Source of the DNA: Streptomyces globisporus | GTDB taxonomy: Bacteria; Actinomycetota; Actinomycetes; Streptomycetales; Streptomycetaceae | Length of the DNA: 64,000 nt | Assembly (NCBI GenBank): GCA_014649555.1 | Contig: BMTG01000001.1 | Coordinates: forward strand, 310,001-374,000 | Direction: 5' to 3' | Shown: in pieces, positions 9,202-18,017 of the stretch | Layout: every line of letters starts with the position of its first letter | Position numbering within the stretch: position 1 is the first letter of the stretch | Position numbers and translations under genes: made by a program | Notes under the pieces: model-generated | Told to the model about the DNA's origin: nothing | Seen by the model: the letters and a program-made list of their open reading frames with translations, nothing else | Databases searched by the model: none

Positions 9202-9702
9202 ATGTCCCCCCTGTCCCGCCCCTCGCGGCTCCGCCGGCTCGGTCTCTGCGTGGCCACCGGCACGCTCGCGGCGCTCACGGCCGCCGCTCCCGCCGCCATG
9301 GCGGCCGACCCCCAGCCCGTCGGCCAGCGTGCGGAGGCAAGTGCTCCGGACCCGATGTCCGACGAGCTCTCCGCCTCGGCGCTGCAGCGCGAGCACGAGG
9401 CGCAGCAGAAGGAGGCCCGCCAGGAGGCGCAGCAGCAGGGCCAGGCGCGGCCCCAGGCGCCCAAGCGGACCTACAAGGGACGGGTCATCGCCAAGCCGTA
9501 CCTGCTGCTCCGTGACAAGCCGACCCGCAGCAGCCGCGTCGTCGGCTCGGTGAAGTACGGCTCGTACGTCAACATCTTCTGCAAGACGAAGGGCGACAAC
9601 GTCGACGGCAACAACCGCTGGTACCTGCTGACCGACGGCACCTGGGCCTGGGGTTCGGCCCGCTACATCGAGAACATCGGCGCCGCGCCGAAGTGGTGCT
9701 GA
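9202..9702 (+). CDS. Secreted SH3-domain protein
   Basis: A 166-residue exported protein. The signal peptide spans about residues 1-33 and ends after AAAPAAMAADP. A Gln/Glu/Ala-rich, probably coiled or disordered stretch (about 60-90, with QQKEARQEAQQQGQ) leads to a bacterial SH3-like domain (about 93-160) with LLLRDKPTRSSRVVGSV and WYLLTDGTWAWGSARYI. Such domains bind cell-wall peptides or carbohydrate. ATG at 9202 is preceded by ATGGAGG; longer in-frame versions begin upstream in the previous gene and lack a signal peptide at their start. It stands alone and is closed by a strong terminator. Confidence 0.88.
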   Translation: MSPLSRPSRLRRLGLCVATGTLAALTAAAPAAMAADPQPVGQRAEASAPDPMSDELSASALQREHEAQQKEARQEAQQQGQARPQAPKRTYKGRVIAKPYLLLRDKPTRSSRVVGSVKYGSYVNIFCKTKGDNVDGNNRWYLLTDGTWAWGSARYIENIGAAPKWC

Positions 9703-9723
9703 CCTCGCGTCACCCGCACATCC

Positions 9724-9788
9724 GCACCTGCGCCCGCCCGTGGAGCCCGGCCCCTGTCGCCGCGCGCTCCACGGGCGGGCGCAGGTGC
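9724..9788 (+). terminator. Very strong hairpin terminator after the SH3 gene
   Basis: A perfect 23-base inverted repeat: the left arm 9724-9746 starts GCACCTGCGCCC, the right arm 9766-9788 is its exact reverse complement, and the loop is 19 bases. There is no U-tract, as is usual in GC-rich actinobacteria. It lies 22 bases after the SH3 stop codon. Confidence 0.85.
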
Positions 9789-9807
9789 GAAGGGGGCTCC
9801 CGACACC

Positions 9808-9845
9808 AGCGGGCCTGACATGAGCAAGCGGGCCTGACATGAGCA
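9808..9845 (+). repeat. Two tandem 19-bp repeats upstream of the rodA-like gene
   Basis: AGCGGGCCTGACATGAGCA occurs twice back to back (9808-9826 and 9827-9845). A third TGACAT follows at 9852 in a diverged copy. The array lies between the terminator and the cell-wall pair, ending about 50 bases before the start codon, in a position suited to an operator or activator-binding array. Confidence 0.8.
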
Positions 9846-9895
9846 AAGGTGTGACATAAGGGAAATACCGCCCACCTCTTGCTACGTTGCGGGGC

Positions 9896-11278
9896 ATGAC
9901 CGCAACGACGGCGGACGCTCCCCCGCCCGAGCTCCGCCTGCCCAAGCGGCGTGGGGTGGAGCTCGCCCTCCTCGTCGGGGGCGTCCTGATCTCCGTCTTC
10001 GGCTATGCGGCGGTCGGCCTCACCCACGACGGCGCCGTGCCCCCGGACGTCGCCGGATACGGGGCCGGGCTCGGGGCGCTCGCGCTGCTCGCACATGTCG
10101 CGGTCCGTTTCCGGGCCTCGTACGCCGATCCGCTGCTGCTGCCGATCGCCGTGCTGCTCAACGGCCTTGGCCTGGTGCTGATCTACCGGCTCGACCTGGA
10201 GACCCCGAGGGACCAGGCCGCGCCCACCCAGCTCGTCTGGTCCACGCTCGGCGTCGCGCTGTTCACCGCCGTGGTGGTGCTGCTGCGCGACCACCGGGTG
10301 CTCCAGCGGTACGCGTACCTCTCGGTGGCCGCGGCGCTGGTGCTCCTGATCGTGCCGATCTTCTTCCCGGCGGTGAACGGGGCGAAGATCTGGATCCGGA
10401 TCGGCGGACTTTCCTTCCAGCCCGGGGAGTTCGCCAAGATCCTGCTGGCGGTGTTCTTCGCCGCCTATCTGGCCGCCAACCGCAACGCGCTCGCGTACAC
10501 CGGCCGCAGGGTGTGGAAACTGCAACTGCCCGCGGGCCGGGTGCTCGGGCCGATCGTGGCGATCTGGCTGCTCAGCGTCGGCGTGCTGGTGCTGGAGCGG
10601 GACCTCGGCACCTCGCTGCTGTTCTTCGGGCTGTTCGTCATCATGCTGTACGTGGCGACGGGCCGGACCGGCTGGATCGCGGTCGGGCTCCTCCTGGCGG
10701 CCGTGGGGGCGTTCGTCGTCGGCTCCTTCGAACCGCACGTCCACAGCCGGGTGCAGGACTGGCTCGACCCGTTCGCCTCGATCGACGCGGGCCGGGGCCC
10801 GGGCCAGCTCGCCCAGTCGCTGTTCGCGTTCGCGGCGGGCGGGATGCTCGGGACGGGGCTCGGCGCCGGGAACTCCATCCTGATCGGCTTCGCCGCCAAG
10901 TCCGACTTCATCCTCGCGACCGCGGGCGAGGAGCTGGGCCTGTGCGGGCTGACCGCGATCTTCCTGCTCTACGCCCTGCTCGTGGCGCGCGGCTACCGGG
11001 CCGGGCTCGCCCTGCGCGACCCGTTCGGGCGGCTGCTCGCCATCGGCCTCGCCTCGATCCTGGCGCTCCAGGTGTTCGTGATCGCGGGCGGGGTGATGGG
11101 GCTGATCCCGCTGACCGGGATGGCGATGCCGTTCCTCGCGCAGGGCGGCTCGTCCGTCGTCACCAACTGGATCATCGTGGCGCTGCTGATCCGGGTCAGC
11201 GACGTGGCGCGGCGGCCCCATCCCGAGCAGGTGGAGACCGGGGTCGTCGCGGCGGCCGTGGAGGAGGAGAACCGGTGA
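9896..11278 (+). CDS. rodA: FtsW/RodA/SpoVE-family peptidoglycan polymerase
   Basis: A 460-residue multi-spanning SEDS-family protein, about ten to twelve hydrophobic helices. Family landmarks include FQPGEFAKILLAVFFAAYL, LERDLGTSLLFFG, the long loop with VQDWLDPF, and the C-terminal GLIPLTGMAMPFLAQGGSS, typical of SEDS glycosyltransferases that polymerise lipid II. It is coupled by a GTGA overlap to a PbpA-like transpeptidase, the usual SEDS/PBP pairing for wall elongation. I take the ATG at 9896; a TTG three codons earlier is possible. A -10-like TACGTT ends 7 bases before the ATG and no Shine-Dalgarno is present, so the mRNA may be leaderless. RodA or FtsW paralogue is not decided by sequence alone. 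Confidence 0.92.
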   Translation: MTATTADAPPPELRLPKRRGVELALLVGGVLISVFGYAAVGLTHDGAVPPDVAGYGAGLGALALLAHVAVRFRASYADPLLLPIAVLLNGLGLVLIYRLDLETPRDQAAPTQLVWSTLGVALFTAVVVLLRDHRVLQRYAYLSVAAALVLLIVPIFFPAVNGAKIWIRIGGLSFQPGEFAKILLAVFFAAYLAANRNALAYTGRRVWKLQLPAGRVLGPIVAIWLLSVGVLVLERDLGTSLLFFGLFVIMLYVATGRTGWIAVGLLLAAVGAFVVGSFEPHVHSRVQDWLDPFASIDAGRGPGQLAQSLFAFAAGGMLGTGLGAGNSILIGFAAKSDFILATAGEELGLCGLTAIFLLYALLVARGYRAGLALRDPFGRLLAIGLASILALQVFVIAGGVMGLIPLTGMAMPFLAQGGSSVVTNWIIVALLIRVSDVARRPHPEQVETGVVAAAVEEENR

Positions 11279-12738
11279 TCCGCTACATCCGGCGGGCCGC
11301 CGCCTTCTGTCTGCTGCTGCTCGTGGCGCTGCTCGTCAACGCGGCCCGCGTCCAGCTCTTCGAGGCCGACGAGCTGGACGACAACCCGGCCAACCGCCGT
11401 GCCGCCATCGTCCGTTACGACCAGCCGCGCGGGAACATCCTGGTCGGCGACCGGCCCGTGACCGGCAACAAGGAGACCGGCGAACAGCTCAGCTTCGAGC
11501 GCACCTATCTGCACGGTCCGCTGTACGCGCCGGTGACCGGATACGCCTCGCAGACGTACGGCACCACGCTGATCGAGAACGCCGAGGACGCCGTGCTGTC
11601 CGGTACGGACTCGCTGCTGGCGCCGCTGCCCTTCTGGAACGAGTTCACCCGCGGCCGGCAGCCGGGCGGCGATGTCGTCACGACCGTCAAGGCGTCGATG
11701 CAGCAGGCCGCGTACGAGGGGCTGCGCGGACGGCGCGGCGCGGTGGCGGCCCTGGACCCGTCGACGGGCGCGATCCTGGCCCTGGTGTCCACCCCCTCGT
11801 ACGACCCCGAGCGGCTGTCCGGGACCGGGGCGGCGGTGACCGACGCGTGGTCCCGGCTCAACGACTCCACGAGCCTGCCGATGCTCAACCGGGCCATCCG
11901 GCAGACCTACCCGCCGGGCTCCACGTTCAAGATCGTGACGGCGGCGGCGGCCCTGGACGACCGGGTGGTGACGGACGCCGACGCGGCCACGGACACCCCG
12001 TCGCCGTATGTCCTGCCGGGGACGCGGACGACCCTGCCGAACGAGGCGAGGGGCTGCGAGAACGCGTCGCTGGCGGACGCGATCCGGGTCTCCTGCAACA
12101 CGGTGATGGCCCATCTGGGGGTGGAGGTCGGCCTCGACGGGATGGTGGAGACGGCGGAGAAGTTCGGCTTCAACGACACCGGGCTGCGCATTCCGTCCGG
12201 GGTGGCGAGGAGCAACTTCGACACGGACATGAGCGAGGACCAGCTGGCCCTGTCCTCGATCGGGCAGTTCAACACGACGGCGACCCCGCTCCAGATGGCG
12301 ATGGTCGCGTCGGCGGTCGCCAACGGCGGGGATCTGCGCCGTCCGCATCTGGTGGACCGGGTGACCACGAACACCGGGGACACCGTCCGGCAGGAGGGGT
12401 CGGAGTCGTACGAGCGGCCGATGAACCCGGCGACGGCCGTGCAGCTCCAGCGGATGATGGTCGAGGTGGTGGAGAACGGCACCGGGTCGAACGCGGCGAT
12501 CGACGGGGTCCGGGTCGGCGGCAAGACCGGCACCGCCCAGCACGGCGTCGACAACTCCGGTCTGCCGTACGCCTGGTTCATCTCCTGGGCCCAGGCTCCC
12601 GACTCCGGCCGCCCCGCCGTCGCGGTGGCGGTGGTGGTGGAGGACGCCGCCGCCGACCGGGCCGACATCAGCGGCGGCGGCAGCGCGGCCCCGATCGCCC
12701 GGGCCGTGATGGAGGCGGCGCTGGCGGAGCAGGAGTAG
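11275..12738 (+). CDS. pbpA: Penicillin-binding protein (PbpA-like transpeptidase)
   Basis: A 487-residue membrane-anchored transpeptidase: short basic N-terminus, one membrane segment (about 8-27) and an extracytoplasmic PBP dimer-like region containing YAPVTGYAS and the AED...GTD element known from mycobacterial PbpA. The penicillin-binding domain has all three motifs: STFK (S216, K219), SCN (273-275) and KTGTAQ (417-422). It cross-links peptidoglycan made by the SEDS partner encoded just upstream; its GTG start overlaps that gene's stop. Length and layout match PbpA rather than the longer FtsI/PBP3 class. The C-terminus lacks PASTA domains. Confidence 0.92.
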   Translation: MIRYIRRAAAFCLLLLVALLVNAARVQLFEADELDDNPANRRAAIVRYDQPRGNILVGDRPVTGNKETGEQLSFERTYLHGPLYAPVTGYASQTYGTTLIENAEDAVLSGTDSLLAPLPFWNEFTRGRQPGGDVVTTVKASMQQAAYEGLRGRRGAVAALDPSTGAILALVSTPSYDPERLSGTGAAVTDAWSRLNDSTSLPMLNRAIRQTYPPGSTFKIVTAAAALDDRVVTDADAATDTPSPYVLPGTRTTLPNEARGCENASLADAIRVSCNTVMAHLGVEVGLDGMVETAEKFGFNDTGLRIPSGVARSNFDTDMSEDQLALSSIGQFNTTATPLQMAMVASAVANGGDLRRPHLVDRVTTNTGDTVRQEGSESYERPMNPATAVQLQRMMVEVVENGTGSNAAIDGVRVGGKTGTAQHGVDNSGLPYAWFISWAQAPDSGRPAVAVAVVVEDAAADRADISGGGSAAPIARAVMEAALAEQE

Positions 12739-12780
12739 TCCGCCCGTCCGGCCAGGGGCCCGCACCGTCAGACTGACCGC

Positions 12781-13899
12781 ATGACACCCACGACCTCCGC
12801 CGTGGCGCGGGCCCTGGAGCGGATCGAGCGGCTGGACCCGGCGCTGCACGCGTTCATCGAGGTCTGGCCGGACGAAGCGCCGGCCCGGGAGCGGGAGGCC
12901 GTGGCGCGGCGGCTCCCCCTGGGCGGGCTGCCGTTCGCGGTGAAGGGCCCTTCCGGCATCCGCTCGTACGCGGCCCGCCGGCTCATCGCGGCGGGCGGGG
13001 TCCCGGTGGGCGCGACCTCGGTGCCCGGGCCCGGTACCGTCTGGCAGACCTGGGGGCAGGGGGCGCACGGCCGTACGGTCAACCCGTGGCGGGCGGACCG
13101 GACTCCGGGCGGCTCGTCGGCCGGATCGGCGGTCGCGGTGGCGGCCGGGATGGCGGAGGCGGCGACGGGCAGCGACGGGGCCGGCTCGGTCCGCATCCCG
13201 GCCGCCTGGTGCGGGGTGTTCGGGCTGAAGACGACGAACGGGCTGCTCCCCTCCCCCGACCGGACCGGGCTGGCGTCGGCCGGGGTGTTCGCCGGGTCGG
13301 CGGCGGCAGCGGAGCCGTATCTGCGCCAGATGCTGGGCGGCGGCCGCACGCCGGACGAGGCCTTCGGGCTTCCGCTGCCACTCCCTCTGCCCGCCGTGTA
13401 CAGCGAGGACCTCGGGTTCGCCGAGGTGGACCCGGAGGTGGCGGCCGTCGTCCGGGCGGCCGTGGACCGGCTCGTCGCGGCGGGGACCGTCCGCCTGCTG
13501 GACCGCGACGCCGGGCTGCTCGACCCGGCGGGCGCCTGGACGGCGGTACGGGGCGGGGCGCCGGACGCCCCGGAGGCGGTGCGGGTGCGGCGGACGAACG
13601 ACGAGCGGCTGGAGACGCTGTTCTCCGGCGGGGCCCTGCTGCTGACCCCGGCCACCCCGAACCGGCCGCACGGCCACGAGGGCCCGGGCTCCCGCTACTC
13701 CACGGCGCTCACCTGGGCGTTCAACCTGAGCGGGCATCCGGCGGCGAGCCTGCCCGCCGGGTTCACCGGGGACGGCTGCCCGGTGGGGCTCCAGGTGGTG
13801 GCACCGCGCGGCGCGGACCTGGGGCTGCTCGCCGCGGCCCGCGCGGTGGAGGACGCCCTGCCCGCCGCACCGGCGCCGCCGCTGCCGGGGCGCCGCTGA
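12781..13899 (+). CDS. Amidase-signature family hydrolase, short version
   Basis: A 372-residue amidase-signature enzyme, shorter than the usual 450-500. The Ser-cisSer-Lys triad is readable: Lys55 in FAVKGPSG, a Ser in [14 protein letters not shown] (110-123) and the nucleophile in [10 protein letters not shown] (about S136). It should hydrolyse a small amide, substrate unknown. The missing length falls in the middle and C-terminal half, between [16 protein letters not shown] and the final [12 protein letters not shown] block that closes the family fold. CAGACT six bases before the ATG, without a Shine-Dalgarno, suggests a leaderless mRNA. It converges, with only 7 bases between, on the proline-rich protein. 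Confidence 0.85.
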   Translation: MTPTTSAVARALERIERLDPALHAFIEVWPDEAPAREREAVARRLPLGGLPFAVKGPSGIRSYAARRLIAAGGVPVGATSVPGPGTVWQTWGQGAHGRTVNPWRADRTPGGSSAGSAVAVAAGMAEAATGSDGAGSVRIPAAWCGVFGLKTTNGLLPSPDRTGLASAGVFAGSAAAAEPYLRQMLGGGRTPDEAFGLPLPLPLPAVYSEDLGFAEVDPEVAAVVRAAVDRLVAAGTVRLLDRDAGLLDPAGAWTAVRGGAPDAPEAVRVRRTNDERLETLFSGGALLLTPATPNRPHGHEGPGSRYSTALTWAFNLSGHPAASLPAGFTGDGCPVGLQVVAPRGADLGLLAAARAVEDALPAAPAPPLPGRR

Positions 13900-13906
13900 G
13901 CGAAGG

Positions 13907-14749
13907 TCAGCCGATCGGCCGGCGGATCTCCTCGCGGACCTCGGCCGTCTCCTCCGCGACCGCCGCCAGGTCGATGGACTTGGGGTCCTTGAGCAGGGTC
14001 TCCGGGCGGATCACCCCGATCATCGCGGCGGTGTTGTCGTCGCCCCAGGCGCACATGGGGATGCTGACGAGGCCGCCGGACTCCTTCGACTGCACGACCT
14101 GGCACTCGACCGTGATGGTGTACCCCTCGGGCCGGAACTTCCTGGGCGGCACGACGAGCTTCGCGCCGTCGGCCTCCGCCGCCCCCTCCATGATCTTGCC
14201 TCGCATGAAATCGGGGCTGGCCAGCCGCCCGTACATCCCGGAGAGCACCAAGGCGCCGCCCTTGGCCGAGGTGTAGTGCGCCACGACCGCCTCGGCGTCC
14301 CGGATGCTGGCGTCGGGGGTCTTCTCGATCTCCTCGCCCTCGGTCTCCGAGAGGTCCTGCTCCAGACTGAACTCGCCGTCCAGGAGCTTCTTCTCCACGA
14401 CGAGTTCGTACTCCGCCTTCGGGTACACCAGGTCGGCGCCCTTGTCGGCGAGCTGGGTGACCCCGAAGACGATCCCGCCCGCCGCCAGGACCGCGCCGAC
14501 CGCGATCCCGACGATCAGCCCGGTCCGCTTGCGGCGCGGGGGCTGCGGTCCCTGGGGCGGCCAGCCGCCGCCCGCGCCCGGAGGGCCGGGCTGACCCCAA
14601 GCGCCCTGCTGGGGCGGGGGCTGCTGCGGGTAGCCGTAGGGCTGCTGGTGCGGCACGGCCCCCGGCGCGGCCGGAGGCGGGCCGCCGTACGGATTCTGCG
14701 GGTGCGGCGGCCCGTACGGGCCCTGCGGCGGATGCGGCGGGGTGGTCAT
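13907..14749 (-). CDS. Proline-rich membrane protein of unknown function
   Basis: A 280-residue protein whose first 70 residues are a Pro/Gly/Gln/Tyr-rich cytoplasmic tail, followed by RRKR, one membrane helix (about 77-100) and an outer domain of about 180 residues. The outer part has two well-separated cysteines (in VECQVV and IPMCAWGDDN) that could form a disulphide. This layout is common in Streptomyces surface proteins of unknown role. The ATG at 14749 has TACCGT six bases upstream and no Shine-Dalgarno, so it may be leaderless. A CCGATATCGG palindrome lies 43 bases before the start (14792-14801). Confidence 0.8.
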   Translation of the reverse strand: MTTPPHPPQGPYGPPHPQNPYGGPPPAAPGAVPHQQPYGYPQQPPPQQGAWGQPGPPGAGGGWPPQGPQPPRRKRTGLIVGIAVGAVLAAGGIVFGVTQLADKGADLVYPKAEYELVVEKKLLDGEFSLEQDLSETEGEEIEKTPDASIRDAEAVVAHYTSAKGGALVLSGMYGRLASPDFMRGKIMEGAAEADGAKLVVPPRKFRPEGYTITVECQVVQSKESGGLVSIPMCAWGDDNTAAMIGVIRPETLLKDPKSIDLAAVAEETAEVREEIRRPIG

Positions 14750-14888
14750 GCGCTCACGGTACGGCAGGTTTGCGAACGGAATTTCGATGCGCCGATATCG
14801 GTATCAGGTCGAAAGCAAGGCGTCTCGGGCGCCTGCCTCGCCGCCCTCTCGCCTCAGGTCGCCCCTCGCCTCAGGCGGCCCCCTCGCT

Positions 14889-16001
14889 TCAGGCGGCCTC
14901 CTCGCCGCCCTCCTCGATCGCCTCCGCGACCTCCGCCACCCGGGCCTCCTCCTCGGCGGCGAAGCGGTCCCGGTCCAGTTGCTCGGCTATCTCCTCGTCC
15001 TCGGACATCAGCAGGTCGAGGTTGGAGTCGCCGAGTTCGAGGACGCCCATGTCGACGTACGCCTTCTGGAGGCGCGGGCCCCACAGGCCGATGTCCTTGA
15101 CGCACGGGACGATGCGGCTGAAGAGCAGCTTCCGGAAGAGCTGGAGGTACTCCGAGTGTTCCGAAAGGTCCTTCGCCTCCTGCTTGCCGATGCCGAAGTT
15201 CTCCAGGACCTCGACCCCGCTGAGCCGGTCCCGCATCAGGTAGCAGCCCTCGATGACGAACTCCTCGCGCTCGCGCAGTTCGGCGTCGCTCAGCTGCTTG
15301 TAGTAGTCGCGCAGCGCCATCCGCCCGAAGGCGACGTGCCGGGCCTCGTCCTGCATGACGTACGCGAGGATCTGCTTGGGCAGCGGCTTGGTCGTCGTGT
15401 CGCGGATCATCCCGAAGGCGGCCAGCGCCAGACCCTCGATCAGGACCTGCATGCCGAGGTAGGGCATGTCCCAGCGGGAGTCGCGCAGGGTGTCGCCCAG
15501 CAGTCCCTGGAGGTTGTCGTTGACGGGGTAGAGCATGCCGATCTTCTCGTGCAGGAAACGGCCGTAGATCTCGGCGTGCCGGGCCTCGTCCATGGTCTGG
15601 GTGGCGGAGTAGAACTTGGCGTCCAGGTCGGGGACGGACTCCACGATGCGCGCCGCGCAGACCATCGCGCCCTGCTCGCCGTGCAGGAACTGGCTGAACT
15701 GCCAGGAGGTGTAGTGCTTGCGCAGCTCGCCCCGGTCCTTCTCCGTCATCTTCGCCCAGTGCGGGGTGCCGTACAGGGTGAGCGCCTCGTCGGGGGTGCC
15801 GAGCGGGTCGGCGGGGTCGACCTCCAGGGACCAGTCGATGCGCTTGTTGCCGTCCCACTGCTTGTCCTTGCCCTTCTGGTAGAGGGCGAGGAGGCGTTCG
15901 CGGCCGTCGTCGTAGTCCCAGCTGAACCGGGCGGCTCCGGTGGCGGGGACCTGCCAGATCGGTTCGGCGGGCGGGCTGGTGTAGAGCTCATGGGTGGACA
16001 C
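14889..16001 (-). CDS. Ferritin-like diiron protein
   Basis: A 370-residue four-helix diiron protein. Putative iron ligands can be read in order: E109 (HGEQ), E139/H142 (DEARH), E189 (VLIEG) and E219/H222 (DEARH), the E-ExxH-E-ExxH pattern of ribonucleotide-reductase-like oxygenases. The N-terminal block with LYGTPHWAKM matches LYGTPMWDRM in the divergent neighbour at 16267, so the two are diverged relatives. Unlike that neighbour it lacks a histidine four residues before the second DEARH. The C-terminus is acidic. The substrate is unknown; an oxidase or oxygenase is likely. Its stop lies in a short run of 17-18-bp repeats (about 14848-14897). Confidence 0.82.
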   Translation of the reverse strand: MSTHELYTSPPAEPIWQVPATGAARFSWDYDDGRERLLALYQKGKDKQWDGNKRIDWSLEVDPADPLGTPDEALTLYGTPHWAKMTEKDRGELRKHYTSWQFSQFLHGEQGAMVCAARIVESVPDLDAKFYSATQTMDEARHAEIYGRFLHEKIGMLYPVNDNLQGLLGDTLRDSRWDMPYLGMQVLIEGLALAAFGMIRDTTTKPLPKQILAYVMQDEARHVAFGRMALRDYYKQLSDAELREREEFVIEGCYLMRDRLSGVEVLENFGIGKQEAKDLSEHSEYLQLFRKLLFSRIVPCVKDIGLWGPRLQKAYVDMGVLELGDSNLDLLMSEDEEIAEQLDRDRFAAEEEARVAEVAEAIEEGGEEAA

Positions 16002-16118
16002 GGACGGCTCCTTCGCCTCGGACAGCGGGACGTGATCGACAAGTTCCGTGACGCCGAAGGCAGTTGAGCGCGTGCGTCAGCCGCCTCCCCGGCAGGTTCA
16101 CACGTTGGTAGACATCGG

Positions 16119-16168
16119 GTCAACAAGTCGGACGGAACCGTGCGCAAGGGATTGACGGCCTTGTTGAC
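16119..16168. promoter_or_regulatory. Inverted repeat in the divergent diiron-gene promoter region
   Basis: GTCAACAAG (16119-16127) and its exact reverse complement CTTGTTGAC (16160-16168) face each other across 32 bases, in the 265-base gap between the two diiron genes. Each half contains a TTGAC, so each may double as a -35 element for outward transcription; on the + strand TTGACG (16152) with TCTCAT 17 bases on is another candidate. The TetR regulator encoded 1 kb away is an obvious candidate ligand. The rest of the gap shows nothing else. Confidence 0.5.
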
Positions 16169-16266
16169 GGGCAGTCTCATAAGAGGTGACCGCCGGTAAC
16201 TCCCGTTTGCTGTGACTCCTGTTCCCGGTGACTCCTGTTTCCGGCCCCCTGTGAGGTACTCCCGCC

Positions 16267-17202
16267 ATGACGACCGTCACCGCTCGCGATGCGACCGTGC
16301 TCCGCGACGCGCTCGGGCCGCTCCGCGACCGCGAGCAGATCGCCCTGCGGCTGCTCGAATCCTCGGCCAAGCACTCCTTCGACCCCGACACCGAACTCGA
16401 CTGGGACGCGGCGATCGAGGACGGCAAATGGTTCTGGCCGCCGGAGCTGCTCTCGCTGTACGGGACCCCGATGTGGGACCGGATGTCCGAGGAGCAGCGG
16501 CTCGACCTCTCCCGGCACGAGGCCGCGGCCCTGGCCTCGCTCGGCATCTGGTTCGAGATCATCCTGATGCAGCTGCTGGTCCGGCACATCTACGACAAGC
16601 CCGTCACCAGCAACCACGTCCGCTACGCGCTCACGGAGATAGCCGACGAGTGCCGGCACTCGATGATGTTCGGCCGCATGATCGACTGGGGCGGCGCCCC
16701 GACGTATCCGGTGCCGCGCGTCTACCACAACCTCGCGCGGGTCCTGAAGACCGTCTCCACCACCCCCGGTTCGTTCGCCGCGACCCTGCTCGGCGAGGAG
16801 ATCCTCGACTGGATGCAGCGCCTCACCTTCCCGGACGAGCGGGTGCAGACCCTGGTGCGCGGGGTGACCCGCATCCATGTCATCGAGGAGGCCCGGCACG
16901 TCCGGTACGCCCGGGAGGAGCTGCGCCGCCAGATGGTGACCGCCCCGCGCCGGGAGCGGGAACTGACCAAGGTCAGCTGCGGCGAGGCGGCCCGGGTGTT
17001 CTCCGTCTGCTTCGTGAACCCGCAGGTGTACGAGAACGTCGGCCTGGACCGCCGGGAGGCCGTCGCCCAGGTGAAGGCGAGCGGCCACCGCGCGGAGGTC
17101 ATGCAGTCCGGCGCGAAACGGCTCACGGACTTCTTCGACGACATCGGGCTGCTGAACGGCGTCGGCCGCCGGCTGTGGCGAAGCTCCGGTCTGCTGGCCT
17201 GA
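16267..17202 (+). CDS. AurF-like diiron oxygenase
   Basis: A 311-residue diiron protein of the AurF (arylamine N-oxygenase) type. Putative ligands are E97 (WFEI), E128/H131 (DECRH), E177 or E178 (LLGEE), and H204, E208, H211 in HVIEEARH. The H-x3-E-x2-H spacing is the AurF signature with its extra third histidine. AurF oxidises aromatic amines to nitro groups; the substrate here is unknown. No polyketide or NRPS gene is nearby. The ATG at 16267 has no clear Shine-Dalgarno. It is divergent from a related ferritin-like protein and followed, 34 bases on, by a TetR regulator in the same direction. Confidence 0.83.
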   Translation: MTTVTARDATVLRDALGPLRDREQIALRLLESSAKHSFDPDTELDWDAAIEDGKWFWPPELLSLYGTPMWDRMSEEQRLDLSRHEAAALASLGIWFEIILMQLLVRHIYDKPVTSNHVRYALTEIADECRHSMMFGRMIDWGGAPTYPVPRVYHNLARVLKTVSTTPGSFAATLLGEEILDWMQRLTFPDERVQTLVRGVTRIHVIEEARHVRYAREELRRQMVTAPRRERELTKVSCGEAARVFSVCFVNPQVYENVGLDRREAVAQVKASGHRAEVMQSGAKRLTDFFDDIGLLNGVGRRLWRSSGLLA

Positions 17203-17236
17203 GGTGCACCGGCGCATACCGTCTAGGCTCGGGGGC

Positions 17237-18013
17237 ATGACGTCCACCGCCGCAGTCCCGCCGCCCCGGGCGACGTACCGGAGGCTCAGCGTCGAGGAGC
17301 GCCGCGCCCAGCTGCTGCTCGCCGCGCTCGGCCTCTTCGCCCACCGGGCGCCCGACGAGGTGTCGCTCGACGAGGTGGCGGTGGCGGCCGGGGTGTCCCG
17401 GCCGCTCGTCTACCGCTACTTCCCGGGCGGCCGGCAGCAGTTGTACGAGGCCGCGCTCGGCTCGGCGGCCGACGAGCTGACGCTCTGCTTCACCGAGCCG
17501 CCGGTGGGCCCGCCGACCGAGCGGGTCGCCCGGGTCCTGGACCGCTATCTGCGCTTCGTCGACGAGCACGACACCGGGTTCAGCGCCCTGCTGCGCGGCG
17601 GCAGCGTCGTGGAGACCTCCCGTACGACGACGATCGTGGACGGGGTGCGCCGGGCGGCGGCCGACGAGATCCTGCGGCACCTCGGGCGGATGGCCGGGGC
17701 CGGGGAGCAGCCCGCCGGGCCGAGGCTGCGGATGATGGTGCGCAGTTGGATCGCGGCCGTCGAGGCGGCGTCGCTGATGTGGCTGGACGACGGGAAGCAG
17801 CCGGCCGCGGCCGAGCTGCGCGGCTGGCTGGTCGACCATCTGATCGCCCTGCTCGCCGCGACCGCCGCCACCGACCCGGAGACCGCGGCGGTGGTGAACG
17901 ACCTGCTGGCCCTGGAGACCTCCGAAGGCCCGGCCGGACAACTCGCGGAACGGGTGATTCCGGTCGTCGCGGAGGCGGCGCACCTGCTGCCCGCGTCCCC
18001 TGCGTCAGACTGA
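17237..18013 (+). CDS. TetR-family transcriptional regulator
   Basis: A 258-residue TetR regulator. The HTH lies at about residues 40-66 (SLDEVAVAAGVSRPLVYRYF), with a typical RAQLLLAALGLFA first helix before it; the C-terminal part is the variable ligand domain. It follows the AurF-like gene and probably controls the divergent diiron pair. The ATG at 17237 is placed 7 bases after a -10-like TAGGCT (17224-17229) and has no Shine-Dalgarno, which suggests its own leaderless transcript. A small gene begins 4 bases after its stop. Confidence 0.9.
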   Translation: MTSTAAVPPPRATYRRLSVEERRAQLLLAALGLFAHRAPDEVSLDEVAVAAGVSRPLVYRYFPGGRQQLYEAALGSAADELTLCFTEPPVGPPTERVARVLDRYLRFVDEHDTGFSALLRGGSVVETSRTTTIVDGVRRAAADEILRHLGRMAGAGEQPAGPRLRMMVRSWIAAVEAASLMWLDDGKQPAAAELRGWLVDHLIALLAATAATDPETAAVVNDLLALETSEGPAGQLAERVIPVVAEAAHLLPASPASD

Positions 18014-18017
18014 CCGG

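Noticed and set aside
14889-17202. AurF-like enzyme as part of a natural-product cluster
   Set aside because: No polyketide synthase, peptide synthetase, amino-benzoate or tailoring genes are nearby; the surroundings are housekeeping genes.
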